DNA of 64,000 nt, taken from Thermoplasmata archaeon. GTDB taxonomy: Archaea > Thermoplasmatota > Thermoplasmata > Sysuiplasmatales > Sysuiplasmataceae. The DNA lies in contig JAJZXY010000012.1 of assembly GCA_021806165.1 (NCBI GenBank), positions 1 to 64,000 of the forward strand. The letters are read 5' to 3'. Below the pieces are notes generated by a model that saw only the letters and a program-made list of their open reading frames with translations, made no database searches and had not been told where the DNA came from. The first letter of the stretch is position 1, and each line of letters starts with the position of its first letter. Position numbers and translations under genes: made by a program. This document shows, piece after piece, positions 50,922-59,990 of this stretch.

Positions 50922-51632
50922 TCATCCCGATTCCATTGCCTCCCTTACCCCTTCCCGCACCTCAGCGGCATACCTTCCCCTCCTAATCCTCCTGTAATTC
51001 TGGGGCGAGAGCCGGGCGGAGACCGTGATGACATCCGGCTCATCCCTGGAGGGGCGGACGGAGCCCATCAGGAAGGCTATCCTGCCGGAGAAGAAGAGTG
51101 CGAGGCACTGGACAGCTATCAGCGCGTAGTCGCCAAGGAGCATGACAAACATGAAACTGAAAACCAGGAAGAGGAGGAAGAGGTTCATTGTGCTGCCCCT
51201 CATTATACGCCTCAGGAAGTTGTGCCTCGACGCGCCTGCTGAGCGCGTGCCAATCTTCCCGCCGCAACCGCCTCCGGGGAATTTGAAAAGGCGCTGGAAT
51301 GTCCTGAGTGCGAATTCAAGGCTGTCTGCCGGCCTTCCGGGCCAGTCGCCTGCTGCCTGCGCCTCCTCTTCCGGAACCTTCGCCATTATTTCCAGTATAT
51401 CCTGTCCGGAGGTGGTGCCCACGGAGGTAACCCTGGAGGTCAGCATATTCACCTCGAAGGCGAAGTGGCAGACGCCTTCCACAACGGCTATTGAGATTTC
51501 GCCTGAAGCAAGCCTCAGGTATGAGGTGGAATAGTGCTGTTTCAGGAAATCGACAAACCTGCCGAAGTGGCCGGGTGACAGCCATTCCAACGGCAGCGCG
51601 TGCCTGGGCTCAACACGGTTGACCTCCATCAT
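50922..51632 (-). CDS. Membrane protein, probable N-terminal half of a split M48 peptidase
   Basis: 236 residues: a soluble N-terminal domain (about 1-120, unrecognised), then two adjacent hydrophobic helices (about 148-190, NLFLLFLVFSFMFVML and ALIAVQCLALFFSGRIAFLMG) and a basic segment DVITVSARLSPQNYRRIRR that resembles the region preceding the catalytic domain of archaeal M48 proteases. It stops 70 bases before the catalytic half begins. Stops in both relevant frames between them mean no single frameshift joins the two. Either a genuinely split protease or a decayed or misassembled one. Confidence 0.55.
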   Translation of the reverse strand: MMEVNRVEPRHALPLEWLSPGHFGRFVDFLKQHYSTSYLRLASGEISIAVVEGVCHFAFEVNMLTSRVTSVGTTSGQDILEIMAKVPEEEAQAAGDWPGRPADSLEFALRTFQRLFKFPGGGCGGKIGTRSAGASRHNFLRRIMRGSTMNLFLLFLVFSFMFVMLLGDYALIAVQCLALFFSGRIAFLMGSVRPSRDEPDVITVSARLSPQNYRRIRRGRYAAEVREGVREAMESG

Positions 51633-51767
51633 ATACGACCACAGGCCCGGAGCACTGCCGACCGTGATGCAGTGCAGGATGCTGAAGGGCCGGTAATAAC
51701 ATCGGCCGCATCACTACCTAAGTCCAGTCTATGATGAACACTGCCCTGGTGGAATAAGTGCAGAAAA

Positions 51768-51841
51768 TGGGCCCAGTCGGATTTGAACCGACGACCATCT
51801 GGTTATGAGCCAGACGCTCCGCCAGACTAAGCTATGGGCCC
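51768..51841 (-). tRNA. tRNA with anticodon CAU (elongator Met or Ile2)
   Basis: 74 nt on the minus strand. Acceptor GGGCCCA pairs with TGGGCCC, discriminator A, no encoded CCA. D arm GCTT...GAGC, anticodon stem TCTGG/CCAGA with loop CTCATAA (anticodon CAT), T arm GTCGG-TTCAAAT-CCGAC. No intron. The anticodon stem lacks the three G-C pairs of an initiator. The GGGCCC acceptor resembles archaeal Ile tRNAs more than Met, so a C34-modified Ile2 tRNA reading AUA is possible. A T4 run follows, and a promoter lies 32 bases upstream. Confidence 0.92.
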
Positions 51842-51866
51842 TCGCCTGTGTGCATTGGGAATACAT

Positions 51867-51880
51867 CTAAATAAGTTTTC
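51867..51880 (-). promoter_or_regulatory. TATA box of the tRNA gene
   Basis: GAAAACTTATTTAG on the minus strand, centred about 32 bases before the first tRNA base, predicting a short 5' leader for RNase P removal. Confidence 0.45.
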
Positions 51881-51944
51881 TTTAGGGCGTGAGTCGGCAT
51901 CGCAGCGCCGGCGGCATGCACTCTGCGGCGGAGTCCAAAAGTGT

Positions 51945-53477
51945 TCAGGCATGTATTCTGGAGGAGAGACTCCTCGCCCTGTCGAATTCACGCCTGAAAA
52001 TATTCATGAAACGGAGCGACTCGTCAAACTTGCCCTCGTTGTATGCATTGCTTGCCTCCTTGAGCGTTGCAATGAATTCGGTGACCTTCATGCCGCCGAT
52101 CTTTGCATCTATTATCTCAGACCGAGCCCTGTTCATCTCAGACAGCAGCTTTCCCGGGATTGAACGCATAAGCGACTCCCTTGACTGCCTTGCCAGCACC
52201 AGCGCCGAGCTCCAGTCCCCCACCGCCAGATGCTTCCTTGCCTCTGTGAAAATCATCCTGGCGCTGTTGTAGTCTATGCCTATCTCGTCGGCGTACTTTA
52301 GGAGCTCCTCCAGCCTGTCGATGAGTTCCTTCGCCTCGCCGAACTGCGACGCCTTGGGCGACAGGTCTGACTGGAACTGGGAAACCGACTCGAGAGCATC
52401 CTCAAAGGAGCCCTCGCGGACAAGTTCGGAGATGGATGAAAGCCTGGACTCGAAGTCCTGCTTCCTTTCACCGGAAAAGTTGTCTATCTCAATCTGCTTC
52501 CTCATTATCTCCATCTTGTCCTTGAAGAAGCTCTGGATGTTTGACTCTATTGACTTGTATGCAAACCTGATCTGCTTGAGCGCCTCGCTGCCGTCACCCG
52601 ACTTGGCATACTCCACCGACGTATCGAGGTATTTCTTGCCGTCGCTGATGTCGATGCTGGCGTCTCCCGCAAATTTGAGAAGCGTCCTGAGCTGCTCAAT
52701 GAGAGGCTTCATCTCGTCAGTTTCGCTCCATGCAGCAGGATTCTGCTGCACCTGGGCCTGCTGAGTCGCAGGGGCGGGTGCGGCTGCGCGGAAGACCATC
52801 TCCTCGCGGGGAGCTTGCTTCGGCGCCTCCTCGACCTGCTTTTCGTACTTCCTTCTGCCAAACCTGAACCTGAACCTCCCGTGCTTCTCGGGAGCAGGAT
52901 CTGCTGCGGCTGATGCGCCGGCAGGCCGGGCCTGGGCTGTGATATGTTCCTCCGGGGCAGCGGGCATCCCCCGCTCCATTTCGGGCCCGGGCTGCTCCTC
53001 CTCTGAAGCCTCCTCCTCTGCCGTGGGCTCCATCCCCCTGAGCGTCTCCTCGAATTCACTTATGAGCGTCTCTGGATTGCCTGTGGTTATGCCCTGTGCA
53101 ATGTCATCAAATGTTTCCGCTTCCTGCATCTCCACCGGAGGGACTGACTCGATGCCCTCGGGCACCTCCGCCTGTGCGGAAGCTTCCTCGTCGCTGAGGA
53201 ATTCCGCTCCGCAGCTGGGGCACTTGTTTGCGGTTGCCTCAACCTCTGCGTTGCATGCTGGGCACTGGAAAATCACCTGCTCCTCCTGGGCAAACGTTAC
53301 GCCGCATTTGGGGCATCTGGAATCGTATTCGCCAAGCTCGTTGCCGCATTCAGGGCAAACATACTGAGCCTTTGCATTCTCGGCCAGGAGTTTGAGGTCT
53401 GCTCCGCAAACCTCGCATGAACCGCTCCCCGGCTCTATCCTGGATTCGCATACAGGACATACACCCTCGTTGATCAT
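51945..53477 (-). CDS. Multi-zinc-ribbon protein with long coiled coil
   Basis: 510 residues. The first about 110 hold three CxxC-CxxC zinc ribbons: CPVC/CEVCG, CPECG/CPKCG and CPAC/CPSCG. Residues about 115-290 are acidic, Pro/Glu/Ala-rich and low complexity; 295-510 are Lys/Glu/Ser-rich helices with heptad character (AGDASIDISDGKKYLDTSV, FSGERKQDFESRLSSISELV). No membrane helix or enzymatic motif. I do not recognise a named family; an adaptor role is plausible. The ATG at 53477 has GGAGTT before it and a TATA (AAAGTATATACG, minus strand, about 53513-53524) at the right distance. Confidence 0.75.
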   Translation of the reverse strand: MINEGVCPVCESRIEPGSGSCEVCGADLKLLAENAKAQYVCPECGNELGEYDSRCPKCGVTFAQEEQVIFQCPACNAEVEATANKCPSCGAEFLSDEEASAQAEVPEGIESVPPVEMQEAETFDDIAQGITTGNPETLISEFEETLRGMEPTAEEEASEEEQPGPEMERGMPAAPEEHITAQARPAGASAAADPAPEKHGRFRFRFGRRKYEKQVEEAPKQAPREEMVFRAAAPAPATQQAQVQQNPAAWSETDEMKPLIEQLRTLLKFAGDASIDISDGKKYLDTSVEYAKSGDGSEALKQIRFAYKSIESNIQSFFKDKMEIMRKQIEIDNFSGERKQDFESRLSSISELVREGSFEDALESVSQFQSDLSPKASQFGEAKELIDRLEELLKYADEIGIDYNSARMIFTEARKHLAVGDWSSALVLARQSRESLMRSIPGKLLSEMNRARSEIIDAKIGGMKVTEFIATLKEASNAYNEGKFDESLRFMNIFRREFDRARSLSSRIHA

Positions 53478-53512
53478 TTGTGAACTCCTGCTGCTTTCAT
53501 TCAGGAGTACTG

Positions 53513-53524
53513 CGTATATACTTT
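53513..53524 (-). promoter_or_regulatory. TATA box of the zinc-ribbon coiled-coil gene
   Basis: AAAGTATATACG on the minus strand, about 41 bases before the ATG at 53477, predicting a leader of about 15 bases that just includes the ribosome-binding site. Confidence 0.5.
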
Positions 53525-53632
53525 TTGAACTGATTTTCTGTAATCGCAACTTACGCTGGAATGGCGGTCAGTGATTTGTTCCTGCTGTGGCGGGTGCGGG
53601 GTGCAGGGAGGGGGACTGGCTTAGACCGCGAT

Positions 53633-56600
53633 TCACCTGCCAGGATGTGTCCTCTCGTAAAAACCGACAACGTCCCACTCCTCCTCGGCAGCAACTGGCT
53701 TCTTTCTGACGATTATGCCCATCTCCGCGGCCAGGTCCTGCAGCATCTCCTTCGCCTCTTCATTCCCCTCGAACCGGTCGACCTTGATCTCGTAATCCCT
53801 GATCTTTCCCTTGAATGCGCCTACTATCTCGCTGCCCCTGAAAATGAGGTTGGATGCGCCGATGTCCAGGCTGCTCTTCACCAGATCATGGAAGTAGGGG
53901 ACCAGCCTGTCCTCCTGCGTTACAATGAAATTCCTGGAGAAGGCAGCCCTCCTCAGCCTGTTCACATCCTCCGCCGAAATCCAGTAGAGTGTGTCGCTCC
54001 CCTTCTCGAGATACCCCTTGCGCAGCAGCCCCTTCTCCTCCAGCCTGCAGAGCATCTCCCTCAGCTGCCGCATGCTGAGTTCGGGGCGCATCATGCGTGA
54101 TAGCTGCTCTGCGGTGAAAGTGCCGAACTGCCTGAAAAGCTGCATTACAACGGTCTCAATCGCAGCCTCCCTTGACATGCCGTTTTCCCTGACGGCAACA
54201 TAGCACCTGTTTCCGTCAAGCGCTATGCACGACTTGCGCATCAGCGATCTCAGCGCGGACTGAGTGCTCCCCCTCGAGAAGCTGGAATAGTGGAAGATCT
54301 GCTTCTTGCTCGCAGGCTCGAACGACTCTATTATCTCGAGCAGGTGCGACTCCACCTTCGACAGCTTCCTCGTCCTTGCCGCCCTGAATATGGAGGCCCA
54401 TCTCTTGTCCGTATGGGCGGCGTGGTCCGGTATGACCTGGGCAAGCAGCAGCTTTCCATCCTTGTGGTCATGTTCCAGAGAAATGAAATGCCTGACCCTG
54501 AGCATAGCCTCATAGTTGCCCCTGAGGAACATCATCTCGTCAACTGCCTCCGCAGAGTTTGCGAACTGGTTTTCGATATGCTGCTTCTGGAGAGTCAGCG
54601 ACATTATCCTCTTCCTGTCGAATGAGCCGGCAACCACATCACCGTGCACCAGCATGCCGTTTACCATGCTGAATCCTGCCGATTCGCAGACTCGCAGCAT
54701 GTCACCGGAAATGTCTCCTGCGGGCACGCTGTTGATCTCCCTGATGCGGAGTATGTCAAGGTCGAACTGTCTGAACAGGGTCCTGAGACCTGCGACTGCA
54801 TCCAGTGCCCCCTGTGCATCAGTCTCCTCGTTCAGGTTGAGCTGCCTTACCTCGACGCACGATGCCATCACCCATATCTCTGCCATCCCTGCAACCCTTG
54901 CGTTCTGGATTATCGGGTAATACCACCCGTCACCGTAGCGCGATGCAAGCTCCGCCCACATGTACTGCACGAACGGGTCAAGCATGGACACGACGTGCGT
55001 TGATGCGAGAGCCTCGCCGAAGGCATCTATGCGCTCCAGCTCCTCAGGCATGACATACATCGCGTTGGATGCATCGCCGACAACTATCCTCACCGCTCCG
55101 ACAGACTCGGCAACCTGCTCGAGGTTCATATCCCAGAAGCCTGTCATGGAAAGCAAATCCCCCACCCTTATCGGCCCCGTGCCGCGTATCAGCTTCTCCA
55201 CAACCCGTGTCCTGGCGTCCTCCACATCGTCGGGGCTGTCGAGGAATTCGTATACGTTCCTGGCACTCCACTCCTCATTCTCCTGGAAAGTTCTGTGCAG
55301 CCAGAGAGCCCTGTCAAGCCTCTCTATTATCTCCCTCCCCTTCTCCCTGGGGAGACCGAGTGCAGAGATTATCTGCGAGGATGTCCCTCCGCCCATCTCC
55401 TTCACCCTTTCGAGGGCCGATTTCTCCTCATCCGTAAGCGACCTGTCGCGGAACGCGCTGACGAAGAGTGGGACATCCTTCTCCATCACATATCTCACCC
55501 TTCCCCTCATGAACCTTCCAAGTCGCAGCGTTCCCTTCTTGCGAAGAGACTCCCACTCGCTCCTGCTGAAGCCCTCCACCCTGTTGAAAACGTCAAGAAG
55601 CATGCCGGAGACAGCGAACCTGTCAAAGTACTCCTCTATGGAGCCAAGGCGCTCCATGCTTTTGTGGTGCTGATAGCGCTGTATCGTGGCGAAGTCATAC
55701 ACCTTCACCCCCACATTCTTGAGCCGCAGGTAGTCCCTGGTGAGCATATACTGTTCAACTTCCTCGGCCAGGAAGTAGCCCTTGGAAACTATTCCCTCGG
55801 AGACAAGCTGCTCCGCCTTGGAAACAACTGAATCACTCCTGAACCGGTAGGAGAGCTCCTCAGCTGTCAGCGGACCGAAATAAGCCAGCTCCCTTGTGAC
55901 AACCCTCTCCAGAGCTGCTTCGGCATCCCCCTCCGCAGGACTGCCCCTCACCCAAATCCATCCCCCGTCCCGGCGCATTCTCACCCTTCTTGCAAGAAAG
56001 AGGCTTTCGAGTCTGTGCATAATCTCGTTCGCCTCCTCCACCTTCATATGGAGCGATTCTGCAATCTTCCTGCTGCTGATCTCCTGTTCTGAAAGTATTG
56101 CAAGAGCTGCCTGCTCATCATCCATGAGCTCCCTCCTCTTGCCGATGAGAGAGAATGCTCCGAGCTCTTCTGGTGGTATGAAATATATGTCGTCCAGCCA
56201 GATGGTCGCCAGCTTACCTTCCTCAAGCAGTTCCAGCGCCCAGCTGCGCACCTCCTCATGCGGTTTGGATGTGAACTTCCTGACGCTGTTGCCACGCTCC
56301 TTGAGCATGATGAGCGGCCCCACGGCTGCAACAAGCTGCGGCACCTGTTCCTTCTCCTCGATTGAGGGCCTCTTTCCCGCGAAGTAGTGCTCCACCACAT
56401 CTGCCTCGAACTCGTACCTCTTGACATCCCCGCCGAGGACGTGGGAGAGGACCTTCCTGTGGAGCTCGCGCAGCATTGAACTCTTGTCCTCCATCAGTAT
56501 CACGTCGGATATCCCGGAGAGGAGAATGCTGTGCGAGAATGAGGAAGGAGTGTCTGTATAGCCGTAGGTGCTCACCTCCCTACTTCCCTTCTCTATGTCG

Positions 56601-59014
56601 CTCAGTACGGCAGCTGCGTGCTCTGTGTCCATTACCTCATTCATTATCTCGCTGTATGTCTCCCTGATAACAGGGAAGTCCTCTATGCTTCCCAGCTGTT
56701 CCAGCAGTGCGCTTGAGCGCAGCTGCTGCCGGCTGACTGAAAGTTCCTTGCCGCGGTAGTTCCTCAGTATCATGAAGCTTCGACCCGCGACATGCCTGAA
56801 ACGCTGCTTGAACAGCTCCGAATTCTGGAGGCTCTTCATCAGCATTTCCCGGATGTTGGATGATGTGACGAGGCCCGCGATATCCTTCAGCGGAATCTCC
56901 TTGGGGACGCTGATGAGGAAGTTGTCGTCAGAGATTGAAACGCTCGTGTTGCACTTGTATTTCTGTGATATAGCGTGGGCATATGAGCGTGACAGTGCAT
57001 CATTCGTCCTCCTGCCGAATGGGTAGTGGAATATTATCATCCTCGTCCCCTTGTCGCTCTGGTATGTTCCCTCAATCAGCAGGTGCCTGTTCGTCGGCAG
57101 GACCGGAATCATGCTCTTCTGCTCCTTGAGGTAATTGACGATGCTCCTTGCGGACCAGCTGTCTATATTGTAGTTGCCGACGAGGTAGTCTATAACCTCC
57201 ATTTCCGGCCTTGCAAGCATCTCCTCCATATGCGCCCTGAAGGCGCCTATATCCTCGGAGAGGTCGAAACTCCTCGGCAGCATCTCGCCGGTCCAGGAGG
57301 GAACAGTCGGGCGCCTCCCCTTTGCATCCCTGACGAGAACAGTCGTTCCTCGGGCCCTGATGAATTCATAGCTCCGCCCTCCGAGCACAAATATGTCCTT
57401 GGTGGAAAGGCGTTCCACGAACTTGTCGGAGAGGGTACCGACAGGAAGCCCCCGTTCGCTGACAACCTCGTAGCTAGACTCATCGGCAATCGTCCCTATG
57501 TTGAGGAAATAAATCAGCCTGGAGCTCTTCTTCTTTCCGAAGGTGTGTTCTGACTCGTCATACCAGACCTTGGAATAGACATTCTCGAAATCACCCTTGC
57601 TCCCGAGATACCTGAGGACCGAGAGGAAATCCCTCTTTGTCAGCGTGTGGTAGCAGTATGAGCGCCTTACAACGTCGAAAGCCTCGTCCACCTTCCACTT
57701 CTTTTCAAGGGACATGCCCACGAGCGACTGCGCAAGCACATCGAGGCTGTTGTGCGGTATGTCCACCCTGTCTATTTTGTTGAGCAGCGCCGATCTGGTC
57801 AGCACTGCGCACTCCACAAGATCGTCCCGGTCGAAGACGAGAAGCCTCCCCTTCGCCATTGCACCAAGAGAGTGGCCGCTTCTGCCTATCCTCTGCAGCC
57901 CCTTGGCAACAGACTTCGGGGACCCAATCTGGCAGACGAGGTCGATGGAGCCTATATCAATACCAAGCTCCAGCGAAGTGGAGCTGATGACACACTTGAG
58001 CTCCCCCCTCTTCAACTGGTCTTCCACGTCCTTCCTTGTCAGCTTGCTGAGGCTGCCGTGGTGTGCCTCCACGCCAGGCAGCCCGCGCTCCTTGAGCTTG
58101 TAAGCCACGCTTTCCGTTGCACTTCGCGTGTTTGTGAACACAAGCGTTGTCGTGTGCCCCTCTATGAGATTCACAAGTTCGTCGTACATCTTGGCATTTG
58201 CAATGTCTGACTGGACTGCGTTGAGATCCCTCACCGGGCAAATGACACCAAGATCAAGTGACTTGGGGCTCTTCACCTCCACAATGGAAACAGGCCTCGG
58301 CCGGGCGTCGTTGCCGTATCCGCCAAGGAATGCCGCCATCTCCTCAATGGGGGCCATGGTGGCAGAGAGCCCAATCCTGGAGAAGCTTTCACCGCAGTGT
58401 TCAGCCAGCCGCTCTATCGTCACGCTCAGGAACTCGCCGCGCTTTGAGTCGCATATTTCATGCAGTTCATCCAGTATCAGCCACCTTATGCCTGAGAATC
58501 TTGTCCTGAAGACTGGTGAGGACATTGTCAGTGCAAGTGACTCTGGTGTGGTGATGAATATGTGCGGTGGCCTCTTCACCATGCGCTGCCTCTCGTATGA
58601 AGAGGTGTCGCCCGACCTTACTGCTACGCGAATGCCCGGACCCGCCTGACCCTTTGATTCGGCAAGGCCGGTGAGTTCGTCGAGCGGGGTGTTGAGATTC
58701 TTGTTTATATCGTTGGCAAGAGCTCGCAGTGGCGATACATAGACCGCATAAATCCTGTCCTCAAGCCTGCCCTCTTCCCTGAGGTTCATCAGTTCATTGA
58801 TTATGGAGAGGAAGGCAGTCATCGTCTTTCCGGAACCAGTCGGGGATGACACTATGACGTTCCTTCCCTCGTGGATTGGCATCACCGCGAACGACTGTGG
58901 TTCAGTAAGACCGGAGAATTTCGATGTGAACCATTCCCTTATCAGGGGATTCATGACGGACATGACTTCATTCAGGGAGTACTGTTCTGTTATCCGATCA
59001 TATGGACGTGCCAT
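53633..59014 (-). CDS. lhr: Giant Lhr-type superfamily 2 helicase
   Basis: 1793 residues. The N-terminal core (about 1-850) is Lhr: PQSFAVMPIHEGRNVIV, Walker A SSPTGSGKT (56-64), SPLRALANDI, TTPESLAL, Walker B LDELHEI (DELH 182-185), GLSATMAP, TTLVFTNTRS, STSLELGIDIGSIDLVCQIGSPKSVAKGLQRIGRSGH, then winged-helix and Lhr-specific domains. The remaining about 900 residues consist of repeated winged-helix-like segments and a terminal domain (about 1300-1793) resembling the AlkZ/HTH_42-like extension of bacterial long Lhr. Likely unwinds DNA or RNA-DNA hybrids in repair. No companion nuclease gene is adjacent. TATA-like GAGTTATTAGGG lies about 35 bases upstream. Confidence 0.9.
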   Translation of the reverse strand: MARPYDRITEQYSLNEVMSVMNPLIREWFTSKFSGLTEPQSFAVMPIHEGRNVIVSSPTGSGKTMTAFLSIINELMNLREEGRLEDRIYAVYVSPLRALANDINKNLNTPLDELTGLAESKGQAGPGIRVAVRSGDTSSYERQRMVKRPPHIFITTPESLALTMSSPVFRTRFSGIRWLILDELHEICDSKRGEFLSVTIERLAEHCGESFSRIGLSATMAPIEEMAAFLGGYGNDARPRPVSIVEVKSPKSLDLGVICPVRDLNAVQSDIANAKMYDELVNLIEGHTTTLVFTNTRSATESVAYKLKERGLPGVEAHHGSLSKLTRKDVEDQLKRGELKCVISSTSLELGIDIGSIDLVCQIGSPKSVAKGLQRIGRSGHSLGAMAKGRLLVFDRDDLVECAVLTRSALLNKIDRVDIPHNSLDVLAQSLVGMSLEKKWKVDEAFDVVRRSYCYHTLTKRDFLSVLRYLGSKGDFENVYSKVWYDESEHTFGKKKSSRLIYFLNIGTIADESSYEVVSERGLPVGTLSDKFVERLSTKDIFVLGGRSYEFIRARGTTVLVRDAKGRRPTVPSWTGEMLPRSFDLSEDIGAFRAHMEEMLARPEMEVIDYLVGNYNIDSWSARSIVNYLKEQKSMIPVLPTNRHLLIEGTYQSDKGTRMIIFHYPFGRRTNDALSRSYAHAISQKYKCNTSVSISDDNFLISVPKEIPLKDIAGLVTSSNIREMLMKSLQNSELFKQRFRHVAGRSFMILRNYRGKELSVSRQQLRSSALLEQLGSIEDFPVIRETYSEIMNEVMDTEHAAAVLSDIEKGSREVSTYGYTDTPSSFSHSILLSGISDVILMEDKSSMLRELHRKVLSHVLGGDVKRYEFEADVVEHYFAGKRPSIEEKEQVPQLVAAVGPLIMLKERGNSVRKFTSKPHEEVRSWALELLEEGKLATIWLDDIYFIPPEELGAFSLIGKRRELMDDEQAALAILSEQEISSRKIAESLHMKVEEANEIMHRLESLFLARRVRMRRDGGWIWVRGSPAEGDAEAALERVVTRELAYFGPLTAEELSYRFRSDSVVSKAEQLVSEGIVSKGYFLAEEVEQYMLTRDYLRLKNVGVKVYDFATIQRYQHHKSMERLGSIEEYFDRFAVSGMLLDVFNRVEGFSRSEWESLRKKGTLRLGRFMRGRVRYVMEKDVPLFVSAFRDRSLTDEEKSALERVKEMGGGTSSQIISALGLPREKGREIIERLDRALWLHRTFQENEEWSARNVYEFLDSPDDVEDARTRVVEKLIRGTGPIRVGDLLSMTGFWDMNLEQVAESVGAVRIVVGDASNAMYVMPEELERIDAFGEALASTHVVSMLDPFVQYMWAELASRYGDGWYYPIIQNARVAGMAEIWVMASCVEVRQLNLNEETDAQGALDAVAGLRTLFRQFDLDILRIREINSVPAGDISGDMLRVCESAGFSMVNGMLVHGDVVAGSFDRKRIMSLTLQKQHIENQFANSAEAVDEMMFLRGNYEAMLRVRHFISLEHDHKDGKLLLAQVIPDHAAHTDKRWASIFRAARTRKLSKVESHLLEIIESFEPASKKQIFHYSSFSRGSTQSALRSLMRKSCIALDGNRCYVAVRENGMSREAAIETVVMQLFRQFGTFTAEQLSRMMRPELSMRQLREMLCRLEEKGLLRKGYLEKGSDTLYWISAEDVNRLRRAAFSRNFIVTQEDRLVPYFHDLVKSSLDIGASNLIFRGSEIVGAFKGKIRDYEIKVDRFEGNEEAKEMLQDLAAEMGIIVRKKPVAAEEEWDVVGFYERTHPGR

Positions 59015-59169
59015 TGGTAAAATCGTGATTAATACGCGCTTGCCCTAATAACTCTTTCTCCAAAGTGCAGCGGAATTCGGTGATGCTGGCGAATTGCCAG
59101 GATTACACTAATGCACTTATCGAGAAGAGATTAATATCATGGCGCGATGATTCCAGGGAGGCGCATCAT

Positions 59170-59940
59170 TTGTCAGAATTGAAGGTGGGCATTGCCCAGT
59201 TCCACTCCCCGGATCTCAGCGGCTCCCTTCCCCGCATTACGTCGCTGCTCGACAAGGGTGCAGACGTTGTCCTACTCCCAGAAAAGTGGATGAATGGCGG
59301 TGACACGAATGAGGTTGATGGTGAAAGCGACTACCTCGGGAGGCTTTCAGCGCTTGCCTCCGAATACGGTTCGGTGATTCTGTCCGGGGGAATGATGGAA
59401 AGGGACGGAGGGAATCTCCATATTTCATGCTACGCCTTCGGCAGGGACGGCGGTATGGTTGCACACTGCAGGAAGCTCCATCCGTTCGGAATTGAGAGGA
59501 GGAGCATAACGCCAGGGAGGGCTATCAGCCACTTCGACATAGACGGCATAAGGATTGGAGTGGCAATCTGCTACGACCTGGATTTCCCCGAAACAGTCAG
59601 GAGATTTGCAATGGCGGGGTGCGACATGATTGCGGTCCCGGCAAAGATCAGGTGGGAGGGCATAGACCCCTGGTTGATTTACCTGCAGGCAAGGGCGCTT
59701 GAGAACAGGATGCCCGTGGCATTCGCGAACGCAGTCAGCCCTCCGCACTTCATGGGCAGAAGCGGGGTGGTCGACCTCACCCGGTCTGCGGACGGCATGA
59801 TGATGTTTCCGCGCACCCGACTCCTCGGGGAGGGGGAGGAGGAGGGCATATTCACAATCGACCCCGCAGCATACAGGGAGGACAGGGTTTCGAGGCTTTC
59901 TGAGAGAAATCCACATACTGATGCACTGTCGGGCGAGTGA
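59170..59940 (+). CDS. Carbon-nitrogen hydrolase (nitrilase superfamily)
   Basis: Amidase-type enzyme with the full Glu-Lys-Cys triad: VVLLPEKW (Glu), HCRKLHPFG (Lys) and VAICYDLDFPETVRR (Cys). Substrate unknown; the LQARALENRMPVAFANAV segment is standard. The frame is open to 59065, but family homology starts at LKVGIAQF, so I place the start at the TTG at 59170, behind GGGAGG and with a TATA-like GATTAATATC (about 59129-59138) upstream; this gives 256 residues. It overlaps the open frame, not the chosen start, of the DUF1028 gene. Confidence 0.85.
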   Translation: MSELKVGIAQFHSPDLSGSLPRITSLLDKGADVVLLPEKWMNGGDTNEVDGESDYLGRLSALASEYGSVILSGGMMERDGGNLHISCYAFGRDGGMVAHCRKLHPFGIERRSITPGRAISHFDIDGIRIGVAICYDLDFPETVRRFAMAGCDMIAVPAKIRWEGIDPWLIYLQARALENRMPVAFANAVSPPHFMGRSGVVDLTRSADGMMMFPRTRLLGEGEEEGIFTIDPAAYREDRVSRLSERNPHTDALSGE

Positions 59941-59960
59941 GCCCGGGTTGGACAGATACC

Positions 59961-59970
59961 CATAAATCGG
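59961..59970 (+). promoter_or_regulatory. TATA box of the DUF1028 gene
   Basis: CATAAATCGG, centred 26 bases before the ATG at 59991; supports a leaderless transcript and the downstream start. Confidence 0.4.
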
Positions 59971-59990
59971 TCAGTGCGGTTCATGCGCAC

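Noticed and set aside
50852-50924. Single programmed or sequencing frameshift joining the two M48-like genes
   Set aside because: The first frame stops at 50922-50924 and the second frame is closed by a TGA further along before its open part, so one shift cannot connect them.
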